From NCBI RefSeq assembly GCF_007655485.1, contig NZ_VJXQ01000003.1, forward strand, positions 303,742 to 367,741: a DNA stretch of 64,000 bases, in the 5' to 3' direction. The notes beneath the pieces were generated by a model that saw only the letters and a program-made list of their open reading frames with translations, searched no databases and was not told the DNA's origin. Each line of letters opens with the position of its first letter. The stretch's first letter is position 1. Positions 45,578-55,230 of this stretch are shown piece after piece. Made by a program: the position numbers and the translations under genes. The DNA comes from Halobellus captivus (GTDB lineage Archaea > Halobacteriota > Halobacteria > Halobacteriales > Haloferacaceae).

Positions 45578-47071
45578 ATGGGTTTGTCTCCGCCATTCGC
45601 CTCTATCGCCGCGCGAGCCCCGGACGAAATCGCCGACAGAACCGCGATCGAACTGGGGGCTAACGCCGGTGAGACCCCCGTACTCGATCTTATCTCCGGT
45701 CCGACCACTGTCTCCGGCACGCTCCTCCAGACGGTGCCGATCAACGACACGACGGTGACCGTCGCTGGCGCGGTCGCGATTGTCCTCTTGATCGCCTTTT
45801 CGGCGTTCTTCTCCTCCTCGGAGATCGCGATGTTCTCGCTGGCGAAGCATCGGGTCGACTCGCTCGTCGAAGACGGCGTCCCGCGGGCGAACGTCGTCAG
45901 CGATCTCAAGGCGAACCCGCATCGGCTTCTCATCACGATCCTCGTCGGCAACAACATCGTCAACATCGCGATGTCGTCGATCGCGACCGCGATCGTGAGT
46001 ATCTACTTCGACCCGGGTGCGGCCGTGCTGGCCTCGACGTTCGGGATCACGACGTTAGTCCTCCTGTTCGGCGAGAGCGCGCCGAAGTCCTACGCCGTCG
46101 AGAACACCGAGTCGTGGGCGCTCCGTATCGCGCGACCGCTGAAGTACTCCGAGTACGTCCTCCTGCCGCTGGTCGTCGTCTTCGATTACTTGACTCGCGT
46201 CATCAACAAGGTCACCGGGGGCCGCTCGGCGATCGAGACCTCCTACATCACCCGCGATGAGATCCAAGATCTCATCCAGACGGGCGAACGCGAGGGCGTC
46301 ATCGAGGAGGAAGAGAGGGAAATGCTCGACCGCATCTTCCGCTTCAACCAGACCATCGCAAAGGAGGTGATGACGCCGCGGCTCGATATGACGGCCGTCC
46401 CGAAGGACGCCACCCTCGATGAGGCGATCGAGACGTGCGTTCAGTCAGACCACGAGCGCGTGCCGGTCTACGACGGCAACCTCGACAACATCATCGGCAT
46501 CGTCACGATCCGCGATCTGGTCAGAGAGAAGCACTACGGCACCGGGGTCGCCTCGCTGACGGACATTGTCCAGCCGACGCTGCACGTCCCCGAATCGAAG
46601 AACGTCGACGAACTGCTCACGGAGATCCAGGACAACCGCCTGCGAATGGTGATCGTCATCGACGAGTTCGGGACTACCGAGGGACTCGTCACGCTGGAGG
46701 ATATGGTCGAAGAGATCGTCGGGGACATCCTCGAAGACGACGAGGAGGAGTCCTTCGAGTACGTGGACGACCGCGAGACGCTCGTCCGCGGCGAAGTCAA
46801 CATCGACGAGGTCAACGAGGAACTCGGGCTGGAACTCCCGGAGGGCGAGGAGTTCGAGACGCTCGCGGGGTTCATTTTCAACCGCGCCGGTCGGTTGGTC
46901 GAAGAGGGCGAGGAGATCACCTACGACGGCATCACGATCCGCATCGAGCAGGTGGACAACACCCGGATTATGAAGGCGCGGATCACGATCCCGGAACCGG
47001 CGGAGACGGAGGACGAGGAGGAGGCGGACACCGACGCGAGCGAACAGTCGGAATCACCCACGCAGGAGTAG
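45578..47071 (+). CDS. CNNM/CorC (hemolysin C) family membrane protein
   Basis: A 497-residue protein: CNNM/DUF21 membrane domain (IALLIAFSAFFSSSEIAMFSL and related), two CBS domains in the middle (MTPRLDMTAVPKDATLDEAIE, LLTEIQDNRLRMVIVIDEFGTTEGLVTLEDMVEEIVGDI), and a CorC_HlyC C-terminal domain (ETLAGFIFNRAGRLVEEGEEI). Family members move or regulate Mg2+ and other cations, with the CBS pair sensing nucleotides. An acidic tail ends the protein. ATG at 45578 has an A/T-rich region just upstream. Confidence 0.92.
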   Translation: MGLSPPFASIAARAPDEIADRTAIELGANAGETPVLDLISGPTTVSGTLLQTVPINDTTVTVAGAVAIVLLIAFSAFFSSSEIAMFSLAKHRVDSLVEDGVPRANVVSDLKANPHRLLITILVGNNIVNIAMSSIATAIVSIYFDPGAAVLASTFGITTLVLLFGESAPKSYAVENTESWALRIARPLKYSEYVLLPLVVVFDYLTRVINKVTGGRSAIETSYITRDEIQDLIQTGEREGVIEEEEREMLDRIFRFNQTIAKEVMTPRLDMTAVPKDATLDEAIETCVQSDHERVPVYDGNLDNIIGIVTIRDLVREKHYGTGVASLTDIVQPTLHVPESKNVDELLTEIQDNRLRMVIVIDEFGTTEGLVTLEDMVEEIVGDILEDDEEESFEYVDDRETLVRGEVNIDEVNEELGLELPEGEEFETLAGFIFNRAGRLVEEGEEITYDGITIRIEQVDNTRIMKARITIPEPAETEDEEEADTDASEQSESPTQE

Positions 47072-47102
47072 CCCAGCATCGGTTCAGATGATCGATTCCG
47101 GT

Positions 47103-48305
47103 TCAGATCGACAGCACGGCGTCGACGCCGAGGAACCCGAGGTAGGCGACGCCGAAGGCCAACACGAGCGACCCGGCCCACGCCAGCACCGTTTTGAGCA
47201 TCTTCTCGCGACTGACCCCCGCGCCCCCGGCGGCGTAGCCACTTCCGATGATCGCGCTGACGATGATCTCGTTGAACGACACCGGGATCCCGAGCGCGAC
47301 GGCCGCCTGCGCGATGGCGAACGACGGGATCATCGCCGCGATCGACCGTCGGGGACCGAGCGAGGAGTAGTCCTGCGCGATCGCTTTAATCATCCGCGGC
47401 GCACCGGTCCACGAGCCGACGAGCAGTCCCAGCCCGCCGCCGACGAGCAGCGCGGGGAGCGGGACGGCCACCTCGTCTAAGAGCGGGACCAGCGGACCGA
47501 TCGCGAGCCCGACCTGACTGCCACCGGCCGAGAAGGCGACGAGGCCGCCCAACAGCAGCAGGAACCGGCGTTGCCCGCGCGTCGCGTCGACGGCGATCTC
47601 CCGGTGAATGAGCGCGACGAACGCGAGGACGATCAGCGCGGAGACGATTACGACGCCGAGGTCGACGCCGACGACCGGGAGCACGATCGGGGGCGTCGCG
47701 GACGCGCCGACCTCCGCCAGCGATCGGCCCGATTCGCCTCCGAGCGCCGCGAACCGGATGTTCGCGACCAGCAGGCCGACGACGCCGCTGAGCGCGGGAA
47801 TGGCGACGCGCTCGGGGATCGATTCGTTGCGGAGCAGTTTGGCGGTCCCGTAGGCGATTCCGCCGCCGACAAACGGCGTGAGAACCCACAGCGCGACGAT
47901 CTGCTGGTACTTCGCGACCGCGGGACCGCCGCCGTTGGCGAGGCCGACGCCGACGACCGCGCCGGTGACGGTGAACGCCGTCGCGATCGGATAGCCCGCG
48001 AACACGCCGATCGCGACGAGGGCGGCGGCGACCAGCAGCGCCACCGTCGACGCGGTGGCCGTGAGCACGGAGCCGACGACGAGTTCCGTGCCGACGGCCT
48101 CGGTCACGTTCGCGCCCTGGAGGACGGCACCGGCGAGGCCGAGCACGCCGACGACGAACCCCGCGCGCATCACGGAAATCGCGTTCGCGCCGACCGCCGG
48201 GGCGAACGGCGTTGACCCCGAGGAGCCCGCGCCGATCGACCACGCCATAAACAGGCTGGCCAGCGCGGCGATGACGAGCGTGGCCAGCGTCGCGACCACA
48301 ACCAT
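47103..48305 (-). CDS. pit: Inorganic phosphate transporter (PiT family)
   Basis: A 400-residue transporter from ATG 48305 (MVVVATLATLVIAALASLF). Two PiT repeats are visible: GSTPFAPAVGANAISVMRAGF in the N-terminal half and SFNEIIVSAIIGSGYAAGG in the C-terminal half, with AGYPIATAFTVTGAVVGVGLA and about ten helices. PiT proteins move phosphate with Na+ or H+. A 73-codon gene ends 5 bp upstream of this start, so the two are one operon, and a membrane-anchored regulator is divergent from that operon. Confidence 0.9.
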   Translation of the reverse strand: MVVVATLATLVIAALASLFMAWSIGAGSSGSTPFAPAVGANAISVMRAGFVVGVLGLAGAVLQGANVTEAVGTELVVGSVLTATASTVALLVAAALVAIGVFAGYPIATAFTVTGAVVGVGLANGGGPAVAKYQQIVALWVLTPFVGGGIAYGTAKLLRNESIPERVAIPALSGVVGLLVANIRFAALGGESGRSLAEVGASATPPIVLPVVGVDLGVVIVSALIVLAFVALIHREIAVDATRGQRRFLLLLGGLVAFSAGGSQVGLAIGPLVPLLDEVAVPLPALLVGGGLGLLVGSWTGAPRMIKAIAQDYSSLGPRRSIAAMIPSFAIAQAAVALGIPVSFNEIIVSAIIGSGYAAGGAGVSREKMLKTVLAWAGSLVLAFGVAYLGFLGVDAVLSI

Positions 48306-48310
48306 CGCGG

Positions 48311-48532
48311 CTACTTCCCCCGGTATCCTTCGTCGAACCCGTCGCGAAGCCCGGTCAGCGTCCGCCTGACGAAGAGATACGCGAAGAAGACGAATCCCAG
48401 GAGAAACACGAGGAGGATAACCAACGCCGGGTTCGAGGCGACGAAGTCGACGACGACGTCGATCTGTGCGGGATCGCCACCCGGATGCACGGCTCGCAAT
48501 CGGCCGATCGCATCTGGTGGAGCAGCGAACAT
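48311..48532 (-). CDS. Small single-helix membrane protein upstream of pit
   Basis: A 73-residue protein (ATG 48532) with a single strong membrane helix, NPALVILLVFLLGFVFFAYLFV, and a short basic tail RRTLTGLRDGFDEGYRGK. The 5-bp gap to the phosphate transporter start shows co-transcription and suggests an accessory subunit. I do not recognise a named family. Confidence 0.75.
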   Translation of the reverse strand: MFAAPPDAIGRLRAVHPGGDPAQIDVVVDFVASNPALVILLVFLLGFVFFAYLFVRRTLTGLRDGFDEGYRGK

Positions 48533-48665
48533 AGCCCCCGCTTCCCCCGGCGTCAGTAAATGCGTTTCGCCGTCGACATCCGCGACCGACTCCCGCCACC
48601 GGCCGCACGCACTGCGCCAACGAAGGTAACACTCATCATACACGCGTCGAAAACACTGCCGAAAG

Positions 48666-49682
48666 ATGGCCGATATCCTGCCATCCCGGCCAGATGTCCC
48701 CGACGACGAGGACAAAGACCCTCGCGTCGTCGGCCTCGATAGCGACGAGGTCGACGAACTGCTCGCCGCGATCGGCTCCCAGACGGCGAGAGAGACGCTC
48801 GCGGAGCTGCACGACGAGCCGGGAACGCCCTCCGAGGTGGCCTCCCGCGTCGACACGTCGATCCAGAACGCCCAGTACCACCTCGGGCGACTCGAAACCG
48901 CCGGGCTGATCGAATCCGCGGGAACGGCGTACTCCGAAAAGGGCCGGGAGATGACCGTCTACGCGCCCGCCGACCGCGCGCTCGTCGTCGTCGCCGGGAC
49001 GGACGACGACACAACGGGGCTCCAGTCGGCGCTGACGCAGTTGCTCGGCGGACTCGGCGTCGTCGCGCTCGGCAGCGTCATCGTCGACCGCCTCGCCCGA
49101 ACGGGGATCCGTCCGCCGATCGCGCTCGGGTCCAGCGGTGCGGACGGCGGTACCGGCGGGGCAGATGGTGGAGGCGGTACCGGCGGGGCCGACGGCGGGA
49201 GCACGCCCGGCGGTACCGGCGGTGACGGAACGAACAACCTCAGCGGAACCGAAACGGACGCCCCCGCTGATTCCGAGACCGCGACATCCGGTTCGGAACC
49301 GACGGGGGAGTCGACGTCGGAACCGACCGCGGAACCGACGAATACGCCGTCCGACGACGGCGGCGGGTTCCAGATCGCGGAGGCGACCGACACACCGGGC
49401 CCGGAGGCAACGTCGGAGCCGACGGCACAGCCGACTCCCGAGCCGACGGACGCGCCCACTGCGACGGACGCGCCCCCCACCGAAACGGTCGCGGAGGCGA
49501 CGCGGACAGCCGCCGATATGACGCAAGCAGTCGTCGACACGGCGCAAAGCGCCGGAGGGGAGGGGCCGATTCAAGCGCTGCACGCCGCGGTATCGACGCT
49601 TCCGCCAGGGGCGTTCTTCTTCACGGGGGGACTCGTGGCGCTGGTGCTTTTGACGGTCTGGCAGACTGACTGGATGCGTTGA
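48666..49682 (+). CDS. Membrane-anchored winged-helix (ArsR-like) regulator with stalk
   Basis: A 338-residue protein with three parts. Residues 25-100 are an ArsR-like winged helix (LLAAIGSQTARETLAELHDEPG, SIQNAQYHLGRLETAGL). Residues 124-141 form a membrane helix (TQLLGGLGVVALGSVIV). A long Gly/Asp and then Thr/Pro/Glu-rich stretch (about 155-275) follows, likely outside the cell, and a second helix sits at the end (FFFTGGLVALVLLTVW). It would put a DNA-binding domain in the cytoplasm and a glycosylation-prone stalk outside. It is divergent from the pit operon. Confidence 0.82.
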   Translation: MADILPSRPDVPDDEDKDPRVVGLDSDEVDELLAAIGSQTARETLAELHDEPGTPSEVASRVDTSIQNAQYHLGRLETAGLIESAGTAYSEKGREMTVYAPADRALVVVAGTDDDTTGLQSALTQLLGGLGVVALGSVIVDRLARTGIRPPIALGSSGADGGTGGADGGGGTGGADGGSTPGGTGGDGTNNLSGTETDAPADSETATSGSEPTGESTSEPTAEPTNTPSDDGGGFQIAEATDTPGPEATSEPTAQPTPEPTDAPTATDAPPTETVAEATRTAADMTQAVVDTAQSAGGEGPIQALHAAVSTLPPGAFFFTGGLVALVLLTVWQTDWMR

Positions 49683-49749
49683 TCTCGATCCCGGCTGCTT
49701 GCGATGATCGCCGTCGAATCAAACGTTGCTGTCAACGTCTCTCGTCGCG

Positions 49750-50268
49750 TTACTCGTCGATTTGGATGACGAACGACTCGAACACGTCGCCGTCGACGGT
49801 GACGAGCCGCCCCTCCACGCCGCCGTCCGGACGCGCTTCGAGTTCGGCGTGCGCGGCGCGGTTGCCGCGGGGCTGGGCGTGGCTCCCCGGATTGAGGAGG
49901 ACGACCTCGCCGCGCTCGTCGTACGTCGGGCGGTGGCTGTGACCGAACAGGACCACGTCGGCACCGCGCTGTCGGCCGAACAACGGGAGCGCAGTCGGGC
50001 CGCCGGGACGCGTGTGCGTCATCGCGAACGTGAGTCCACCGAAGGTGAAATTCCGGGCCTCGGGAAGTCGCGAGCGGATCGGGGCGTCGTCGTTGTTGCC
50101 GATGACGCCCAGCAGTCGCGACGATTCGCGTTCGAAGTCGTCGAGGACGGACTCGCGCATAAAGTCGCCCGCGTGAGCGACGACTTCCGCCTCGCGGACG
50201 GCGTCGAGCGTTCGTCCCGAGAGTCGGTGTGAATCTGTGCTGTGGGTATCGGAGACGACGGTGAGCAT
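49750..50268 (-). CDS. YfcE/MJ0936-type metallophosphoesterase
   Basis: A 172-residue phosphodiesterase from ATG 50268 with motifs SDTHSTD, AHAGDF, GNNDDAP, THTRPG and FGHSHRP, the metal ligands of the family. Small archaeal members hydrolyse cyclic nucleotide or phosphodiester substrates. The frame continues upstream but those residues are unrelated and rich in charged repeats. It diverges from the CDF gene. Confidence 0.88.
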   Translation of the reverse strand: MLTVVSDTHSTDSHRLSGRTLDAVREAEVVAHAGDFMRESVLDDFERESSRLLGVIGNNDDAPIRSRLPEARNFTFGGLTFAMTHTRPGGPTALPLFGRQRGADVVLFGHSHRPTYDERGEVVLLNPGSHAQPRGNRAAHAELEARPDGGVEGRLVTVDGDVFESFVIQIDE

Positions 50269-50388
50269 TGCGGGGTGGTATGACGTCGAGAACCAAGAAC
50301 CGACCGACCCGAATTCGGAGCGGTCACCGGTACGACGGCGCCCGTCGACGGTGCAAATCACTTTATCCCTATCGCCGGAGGTATGCAT

Positions 50389-51330
50389 ATGGCCGGAAGC
50401 AAAGGCGTCGTCCTCGCCGCGCTGTTCGCGAACGGGGCGATCGCGATCCTGAAGTTCGGCGGGTTTCTCCTCACCGGCAGTCCCTCGATGCTGTCGGAGA
50501 CGTACCACTCGATCTCTGATACGGGGAACCAGGTGTTTCTCCTCGTCGGGATCCGGTTCAGCGAGAAGGAATCCAGCCGCGAGCACCCGTTCGGCTACGG
50601 GAAGGCGCAGTTCTTTTATTCCTTTCTCGTCGCCGTCCTCCTGTTCGGCATCGCTGGCTGGGAGTCGATGAAGCACGGCTACAACGCGATCGTGCACGGC
50701 AGCCACGCCATCAGCGGGACACTCACGTTCGCGGGGACGACGTTCCCCTCGTGGTACGTGAACGTGGTCGTGCTGCTCGGCGCGATCGGGTTCGAGACCT
50801 ACGCGCTCGCGAAGGCGAACGCGGAGATGCAGCGGCAGATCGATCACTACGGATGGAGCGGAATCCGAGAGGCATTCGGCAAGATGAGCGACGTGACGAC
50901 GCTAACGGCGTTCACGGAGGACTCGATCGCGCTCGCCGGGGCCGCGTTGGCACTCGTGGGCATTCTGCTCTCGAAGGCGACCGGGAACGAGGTCTTCGAC
51001 GCGATTGCCGCCGTACTCATCGGGATTCTGCTGATGGGGTTCGCGCTCGCGCTGGCGTGGGAGAACAAGCGACTGATCCTCGGCGAGAGCCTCCCCGCGG
51101 ACGTCGAGGCCGAACTCCGAGCCGTCGTTCGTGCGTCCCCGCGCGTCGTCCACCTCGACACGTTCCGGTCGGTGTACGTCGGCCCCCAGACCGTCCTCGT
51201 GACGATGGACGTGAGTTTCGATCCGGAGACGGAGGCGACGGAGCTGGACGGCGTCATCGACGACCTCGAAGCGCGGTTGTACCAGGCAGACGACCGAATC
51301 CGCCACGTGTTCGTCGAGCCGGAAGTCTGA
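50389..51330 (+). CDS. Cation diffusion facilitator (CDF/ZnT9-like)
   Basis: A 313-residue transporter. GGAGGT at 50377-50382 lies 6 nt before ATG 50389 (MAGSKGVV) and directly against ATG 50383, so 50389 is preferred. Features: SMLSETYHSISDTGNQVFLLVGI with the metal-binding histidine and aspartate, EHPFGYGKAQFFYSFLVA, DSIALAGAALALVGILL and a soluble C-terminal domain (VHLDTFRSVYVGPQTVLVTMDV). It resembles the SLC30A9/ZNT9 branch of CDF transporters and likely exports divalent metal. Confidence 0.9.
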   Translation: MAGSKGVVLAALFANGAIAILKFGGFLLTGSPSMLSETYHSISDTGNQVFLLVGIRFSEKESSREHPFGYGKAQFFYSFLVAVLLFGIAGWESMKHGYNAIVHGSHAISGTLTFAGTTFPSWYVNVVVLLGAIGFETYALAKANAEMQRQIDHYGWSGIREAFGKMSDVTTLTAFTEDSIALAGAALALVGILLSKATGNEVFDAIAAVLIGILLMGFALALAWENKRLILGESLPADVEAELRAVVRASPRVVHLDTFRSVYVGPQTVLVTMDVSFDPETEATELDGVIDDLEARLYQADDRIRHVFVEPEV

Positions 51331-51411
51331 GTCGCGTTTCGACCTCCGGGCCGCATTTCAGTCGCTCGCTGCGCGTGCCGACGATCAGCGCGGAAACGGA
51401 TCTCGGAGGTA

Positions 51412-52443
<1,032 letters not shown>

Positions 52444-52674
52444 ACGCGACTCGTCGGCGTCAACGGAGAAATATCCGCGGATCGGCGGCGTCGCAACGTC
52501 CGGGAACGGAATTCATAGCCAATGGGAGACCCAACGAAACGGGATACTGCGGCAGAACTCTGCGAGGCGAAACTACGGCTCGAAAGAAACTACGACTGAA
52601 ACGATGACTCAAAAGAAACTACGACGCGAAAGAAGCTACGACAGGAATCTCGGATGCTCACCCGCGGACGGGGG
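52444..52674. repeat. Intergenic region with an 18-bp degenerate repeat
   Basis: No gene. Units CTCGAAAGAAACTACGAC (52579-52596), CTCAAAAGAAACTACGAC (52608-52625) and GCGAAAGAAGCTACGAC (52626-52642) are near-copies; a shorter GGCGAAACTACGG (52566-52578) precedes them. The region is A-rich compared with its surroundings. The units lie between the DoxX stop and the threonine aldolase start. Confidence 0.75.
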
Positions 52675-53220
52675 TCACCCGAGGAGGAACTTCGCGATTC
52701 GGGTGTTCGCGAAGTCGAGCTTTTCGAGGTAGGCGTCCAGGCCGAGGATCCGGCCCGCGCCGAGCGTCGCGAGGGTGACGAAGAGCAGCAGCCCCATCAG
52801 GTCACCGTTGACGAGCCCGTGCGCCCAGTCGGCGTTCCCCAGGTAGAAGAACGACATCAGGAGGACCCCGAAGAACGAGGCCAACCGGACGAGCGCACCC
52901 ACGATCAGTCCGAGTCCGATGAGGAACTCACCGGCCGGGACCATCAGGTTCGTGAGGTCCATCAGCCACGGGGTGCCCGCGACCCACGCGAACAGGCCAG
53001 CGATCGGACTGCCGGTCGCGTTGAGGAGGTAGCCGCTCGCGTCGAACGGTTCTCCGGCGACGACGCTGAACTTCGTAAAGCCCGCGTGGAGGAACCAGTA
53101 GCCGGTGATCACGCGCAGCACGGCGATCCAGTATCCGGCCAGCGTTCCCTGCAGGTCGAAGTCGAGGACGTTGCCGAAGGTCGTCTCAGCCGCGGTTCGG
53201 GTTGTGGGGGTTGTGCTCAT
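52675..53220 (-). CDS. DoxX family membrane protein (copy 2)
   Basis: A 181-residue four-helix membrane protein, paralogous to the gene at 22321-22851. Shared blocks include GYWIAVLRVITGYWFLHAGFTKF, MVPAGEFLIGLGLIVGALVRLASFFG and NADWAHGLVNGDLMGLLLFVTLATLGAGRILGLDAYLE. It differs mainly in the N-terminal and C-terminal tails. A TATA-like GTTATATGGG (minus strand, 53261-53270) lies about 45 bp before the ATG. Function unknown. Confidence 0.85.
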   Translation of the reverse strand: MSTTPTTRTAAETTFGNVLDFDLQGTLAGYWIAVLRVITGYWFLHAGFTKFSVVAGEPFDASGYLLNATGSPIAGLFAWVAGTPWLMDLTNLMVPAGEFLIGLGLIVGALVRLASFFGVLLMSFFYLGNADWAHGLVNGDLMGLLLFVTLATLGAGRILGLDAYLEKLDFANTRIAKFLLG

Positions 53221-53419
53221 AATCGTTCACCTTACAGCTAAACAAATGCGCGCTCGACCCATATAACGGGAGAACGATTCTCGATTGTGTAGAAATCGAG
53301 TCACCGGTTGTCTCGGATCGGAGCAGTTGTGTCGGCAGCGACGGGATCGCATCGGTCCGATCGGGTGCGTAAGAGCGTGATACCGAAACAGGAATGCACT
53401 GTTCAGGAATGTATTCGCT

Positions 53420-53839
53420 ATGGAGTACCTTCCGTGGGTGGTCGTCGCGCTCGTTTCGTACGGGATGCTCGCACCGGTAACCAGCAAGGTGACGCAGGAG
53501 GTTCCGCCCGCCGTGTCGCTGTTTCTCGCAACTGTCGTCTTCCTCGTCTTGACTCTCGGCGTGATGGTCGCGACGGATACGAACCCGCTAGCCTACGTGT
53601 TCCTGCCCAGCGCGGGCTACGTGTACGTCGGCGGCGCGTTCCTCGCGGTCGGCATCCTCTCGTATTACTTCGCGTTACAACGCGGCCCGGTCAGCGTCGT
53701 CGTGCCGATTTACGGGATGTTCATCGTCGGCAGCTCGGTCATCGGAATCGCGTTCCTCGGGGAGGCGCTGACAGTCACCCGGGTTGGGGGGATCGCATCC
53801 GCGATCATCGCGGTCTATCTGAGTTCGGGGGCCGAGTGA
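53420..53839 (+). CDS. Half-size EamA transporter, subunit 1
   Basis: A 139-residue protein with four to five helices, one EamA half instead of the usual two. Characteristic strings: VVVALVSYGMLAPVTSKVTQEVPP, YYFALQRGPVSVVVPIYGMFIVGSSVIGIAFLGE, RVGGIASAIIAVYLSS. Its stop overlaps the start of an equally long sister gene (TGATG). Two halves would be needed for a pore, so a heterodimer is likely. Substrate unknown. Confidence 0.85.
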   Translation: MEYLPWVVVALVSYGMLAPVTSKVTQEVPPAVSLFLATVVFLVLTLGVMVATDTNPLAYVFLPSAGYVYVGGAFLAVGILSYYFALQRGPVSVVVPIYGMFIVGSSVIGIAFLGEALTVTRVGGIASAIIAVYLSSGAE

Positions 53840-54258
53840 TGGCGCGATCGTACCTGCAGTTCTCGATCGTCGCCTTCGTGACTTACAGCCTCGTCGCACC
53901 GCTTTTGAAGGTCGCGATGGAGACGGTTCCGAGCACGCCAGCGGTCTTCTTCTCGAACTTCGTGCTTCTCATCGTCGTCGGTGGCGTCTTACACTACCGC
54001 GGCGAGTCACCCCTCCCGTACCTCCGACACCAGTATACGCCGCACATCATCGGTCTCGGCGTGCTGCTCACCGTTGGGCTGTTGACGTACTATCGGGCGC
54101 TCGAACTGGGGCCCGTGAGCGTCGTCGTGCCGATCTACGGGCTCTTCATCGTCGTGAGTTCGGTGATCGGAATCGTCGCCTTCGACGAGGCCCTGACGCC
54201 TCGAAAGATCGCGGGGATCGCCTTCAGTATCCTCGCGATCGTGTTGATCTCGATCTGA
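53839..54258 (+). CDS. Half-size EamA transporter, subunit 2
   Basis: A 139-residue protein beginning at the overlapping ATG 53839 (MARSYLQFSIVAFVTYSLVAP). Its membrane pattern mirrors subunit 1, for example YYRALELGPVSVVVPIYGLFIVVSSVIGIVAFDEALTPRKIAGIAFSILAIVLI. The shared GPVSVVVPIYG segment shows they are paralogues. Overlapping start and stop argue for co-synthesis and hetero-oligomerisation. Confidence 0.85.
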   Translation: MARSYLQFSIVAFVTYSLVAPLLKVAMETVPSTPAVFFSNFVLLIVVGGVLHYRGESPLPYLRHQYTPHIIGLGVLLTVGLLTYYRALELGPVSVVVPIYGLFIVVSSVIGIVAFDEALTPRKIAGIAFSILAIVLISI

Positions 54259-54552
54259 GGACCGACTTCTGAGGCCTTCCCGGACGGATTCACTACTGGT
54301 CGTTACCCTTGGCAGCGTGACTTGGGCTCCAGGCTCCGATCGCAGACGCTCGCTTCGATCCCTCGTTCGGTTCTCTCGTCGACTTCCCCTTCGACACTCG
54401 CGACGAGCACACGCTACGCGGCGCTCGTTGGTTGTGGTCTCAGACAGAACCGTCCGGGTGCGAGAATCGAACCCGAGGCGGGACTCGCTGCGCTCATCTG
54501 GCGTGATTCAATCTCACTGTCCGTCCTTCTTCGTCACTACGTTCCCCAGAAG
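54259..54552. other. Intergenic region between EamA pair and tRNA-His
   Basis: These 294 bases contain no plausible gene, only short frames built from repeated CTCGTTCG/CTCGCTTCG-like strings. The important content is the duplicated 3' part of tRNA-His at 54452-54475. The stretch between the duplicate and the tRNA (54476-54552) is 77 bp and carries no integrase or other recognisable coding sequence. Confidence 0.6.
54452..54475 (-). other. 24-bp exact copy of tRNA-His 3' end (possible att site)
   Basis: The 24 bases here equal bases 54553-54576 of the tRNA, covering C73, the 3' acceptor strand and most of the T arm. The copy lies 101 bp beyond the 3' end in the direction expected when an element integrates at a tRNA 3' end. 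The match stops sharply after 24 bases. No integrase gene is in the window. Confidence 0.75.
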
Positions 54553-54626
54553 GTCCGGGTGCGAGAATCGAACCCGCGTCTCAGCCTCCACAAGGCTGAA
54601 GGATAGTCCACTACCCTAACCCGGAC
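54553..54626 (-). tRNA. tRNA-His (GUG)
   Basis: Seventy-four bases fold as a complete tRNA. The acceptor stem TCCGGGT/ACCCGGA is extended by an encoded G-1 paired with C73, as in tRNA-His. The anticodon arm is CAGCC TT GTG GA GGCTG, giving anticodon GUG. The T arm is GCGGG TTCGATT CTCGC. CCA is not encoded. No intron is present. Confidence 0.97.
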
Positions 54627-54744
54627 ACGCACCTTCAGGTACCCCCGTCGAAGTCAAATACGTTACGACTCCGTACCGGGGTGCGCTGGTGTCGCACGGA
54701 GACCGAGACGTTTTTCGCCCGCAGCGACCTACCCCCGCCCAACC

Positions 54745-55200
54745 GTGGCTATCACGGACAAGGTCTACCTCAAGAACCACCGCCAGATCGTCTCCCAGCT
54801 CGACGTCAACATCCCGAAAGGGGCGTTTAAGGGCGCGACGATGGACGTGCTCTACTCCGGCGAGGGGCTCTCGAAGGTCGACGACGCGACGCGCGACCGC
54901 CTGCTCGACTTCGCTCAGGACTTCCTCGATCCGGAGAATCCGGACGACCTCTACACCGGCTACCCCGAGCGGCAGTTCGTCCGCTACCTCTTGGAACTGC
55001 GCGCGCAGGGGCTCGGACCCGACGCCATCGTCGACGTGATGGGCGACGAGTATATGCTGTACGCGTACTCCGGCGACGTGCTCTCGTTTCTGGACAACGC
55101 GGTCAGAACCCTCGAGGCGGCCGAGACGCTCGCGGGCGTCGACGGCAACCAGGAGATGGAACAGAAACTGCACCGCGCGCGGACGGCGCTCTCAAGATAG
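54745..55200 (+). CDS. Conserved haloarchaeal protein of unknown function
   Basis: A 151-residue soluble protein starting at GTG 54745 (VAITDKVYLKNHRQIVSQLDVN). Conserved-looking blocks are IPKGAFKGATMDVLYSGEGLSKVDDATRDRLLDFAQDFL, YPERQFVRYLLELRAQGLGPDAIVDVMGDEYMLYAYSGDVLSFLDNAVRTLEAAETL. It appears mostly helical. I believe it is a widely conserved haloarchaeal family but cannot assign a function. It stands alone on its strand. Confidence 0.78.
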   Translation: MAITDKVYLKNHRQIVSQLDVNIPKGAFKGATMDVLYSGEGLSKVDDATRDRLLDFAQDFLDPENPDDLYTGYPERQFVRYLLELRAQGLGPDAIVDVMGDEYMLYAYSGDVLSFLDNAVRTLEAAETLAGVDGNQEMEQKLHRARTALSR

Positions 55201-55230
55201 CGCGCGAGTTGAGCACGTCGGAGTTGCGTC

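Noticed and set aside
54452-54475. A second tRNA gene
   Set aside because: Only the 3' quarter of the tRNA is repeated; no anticodon arm, D arm or 5' acceptor strand precedes it.
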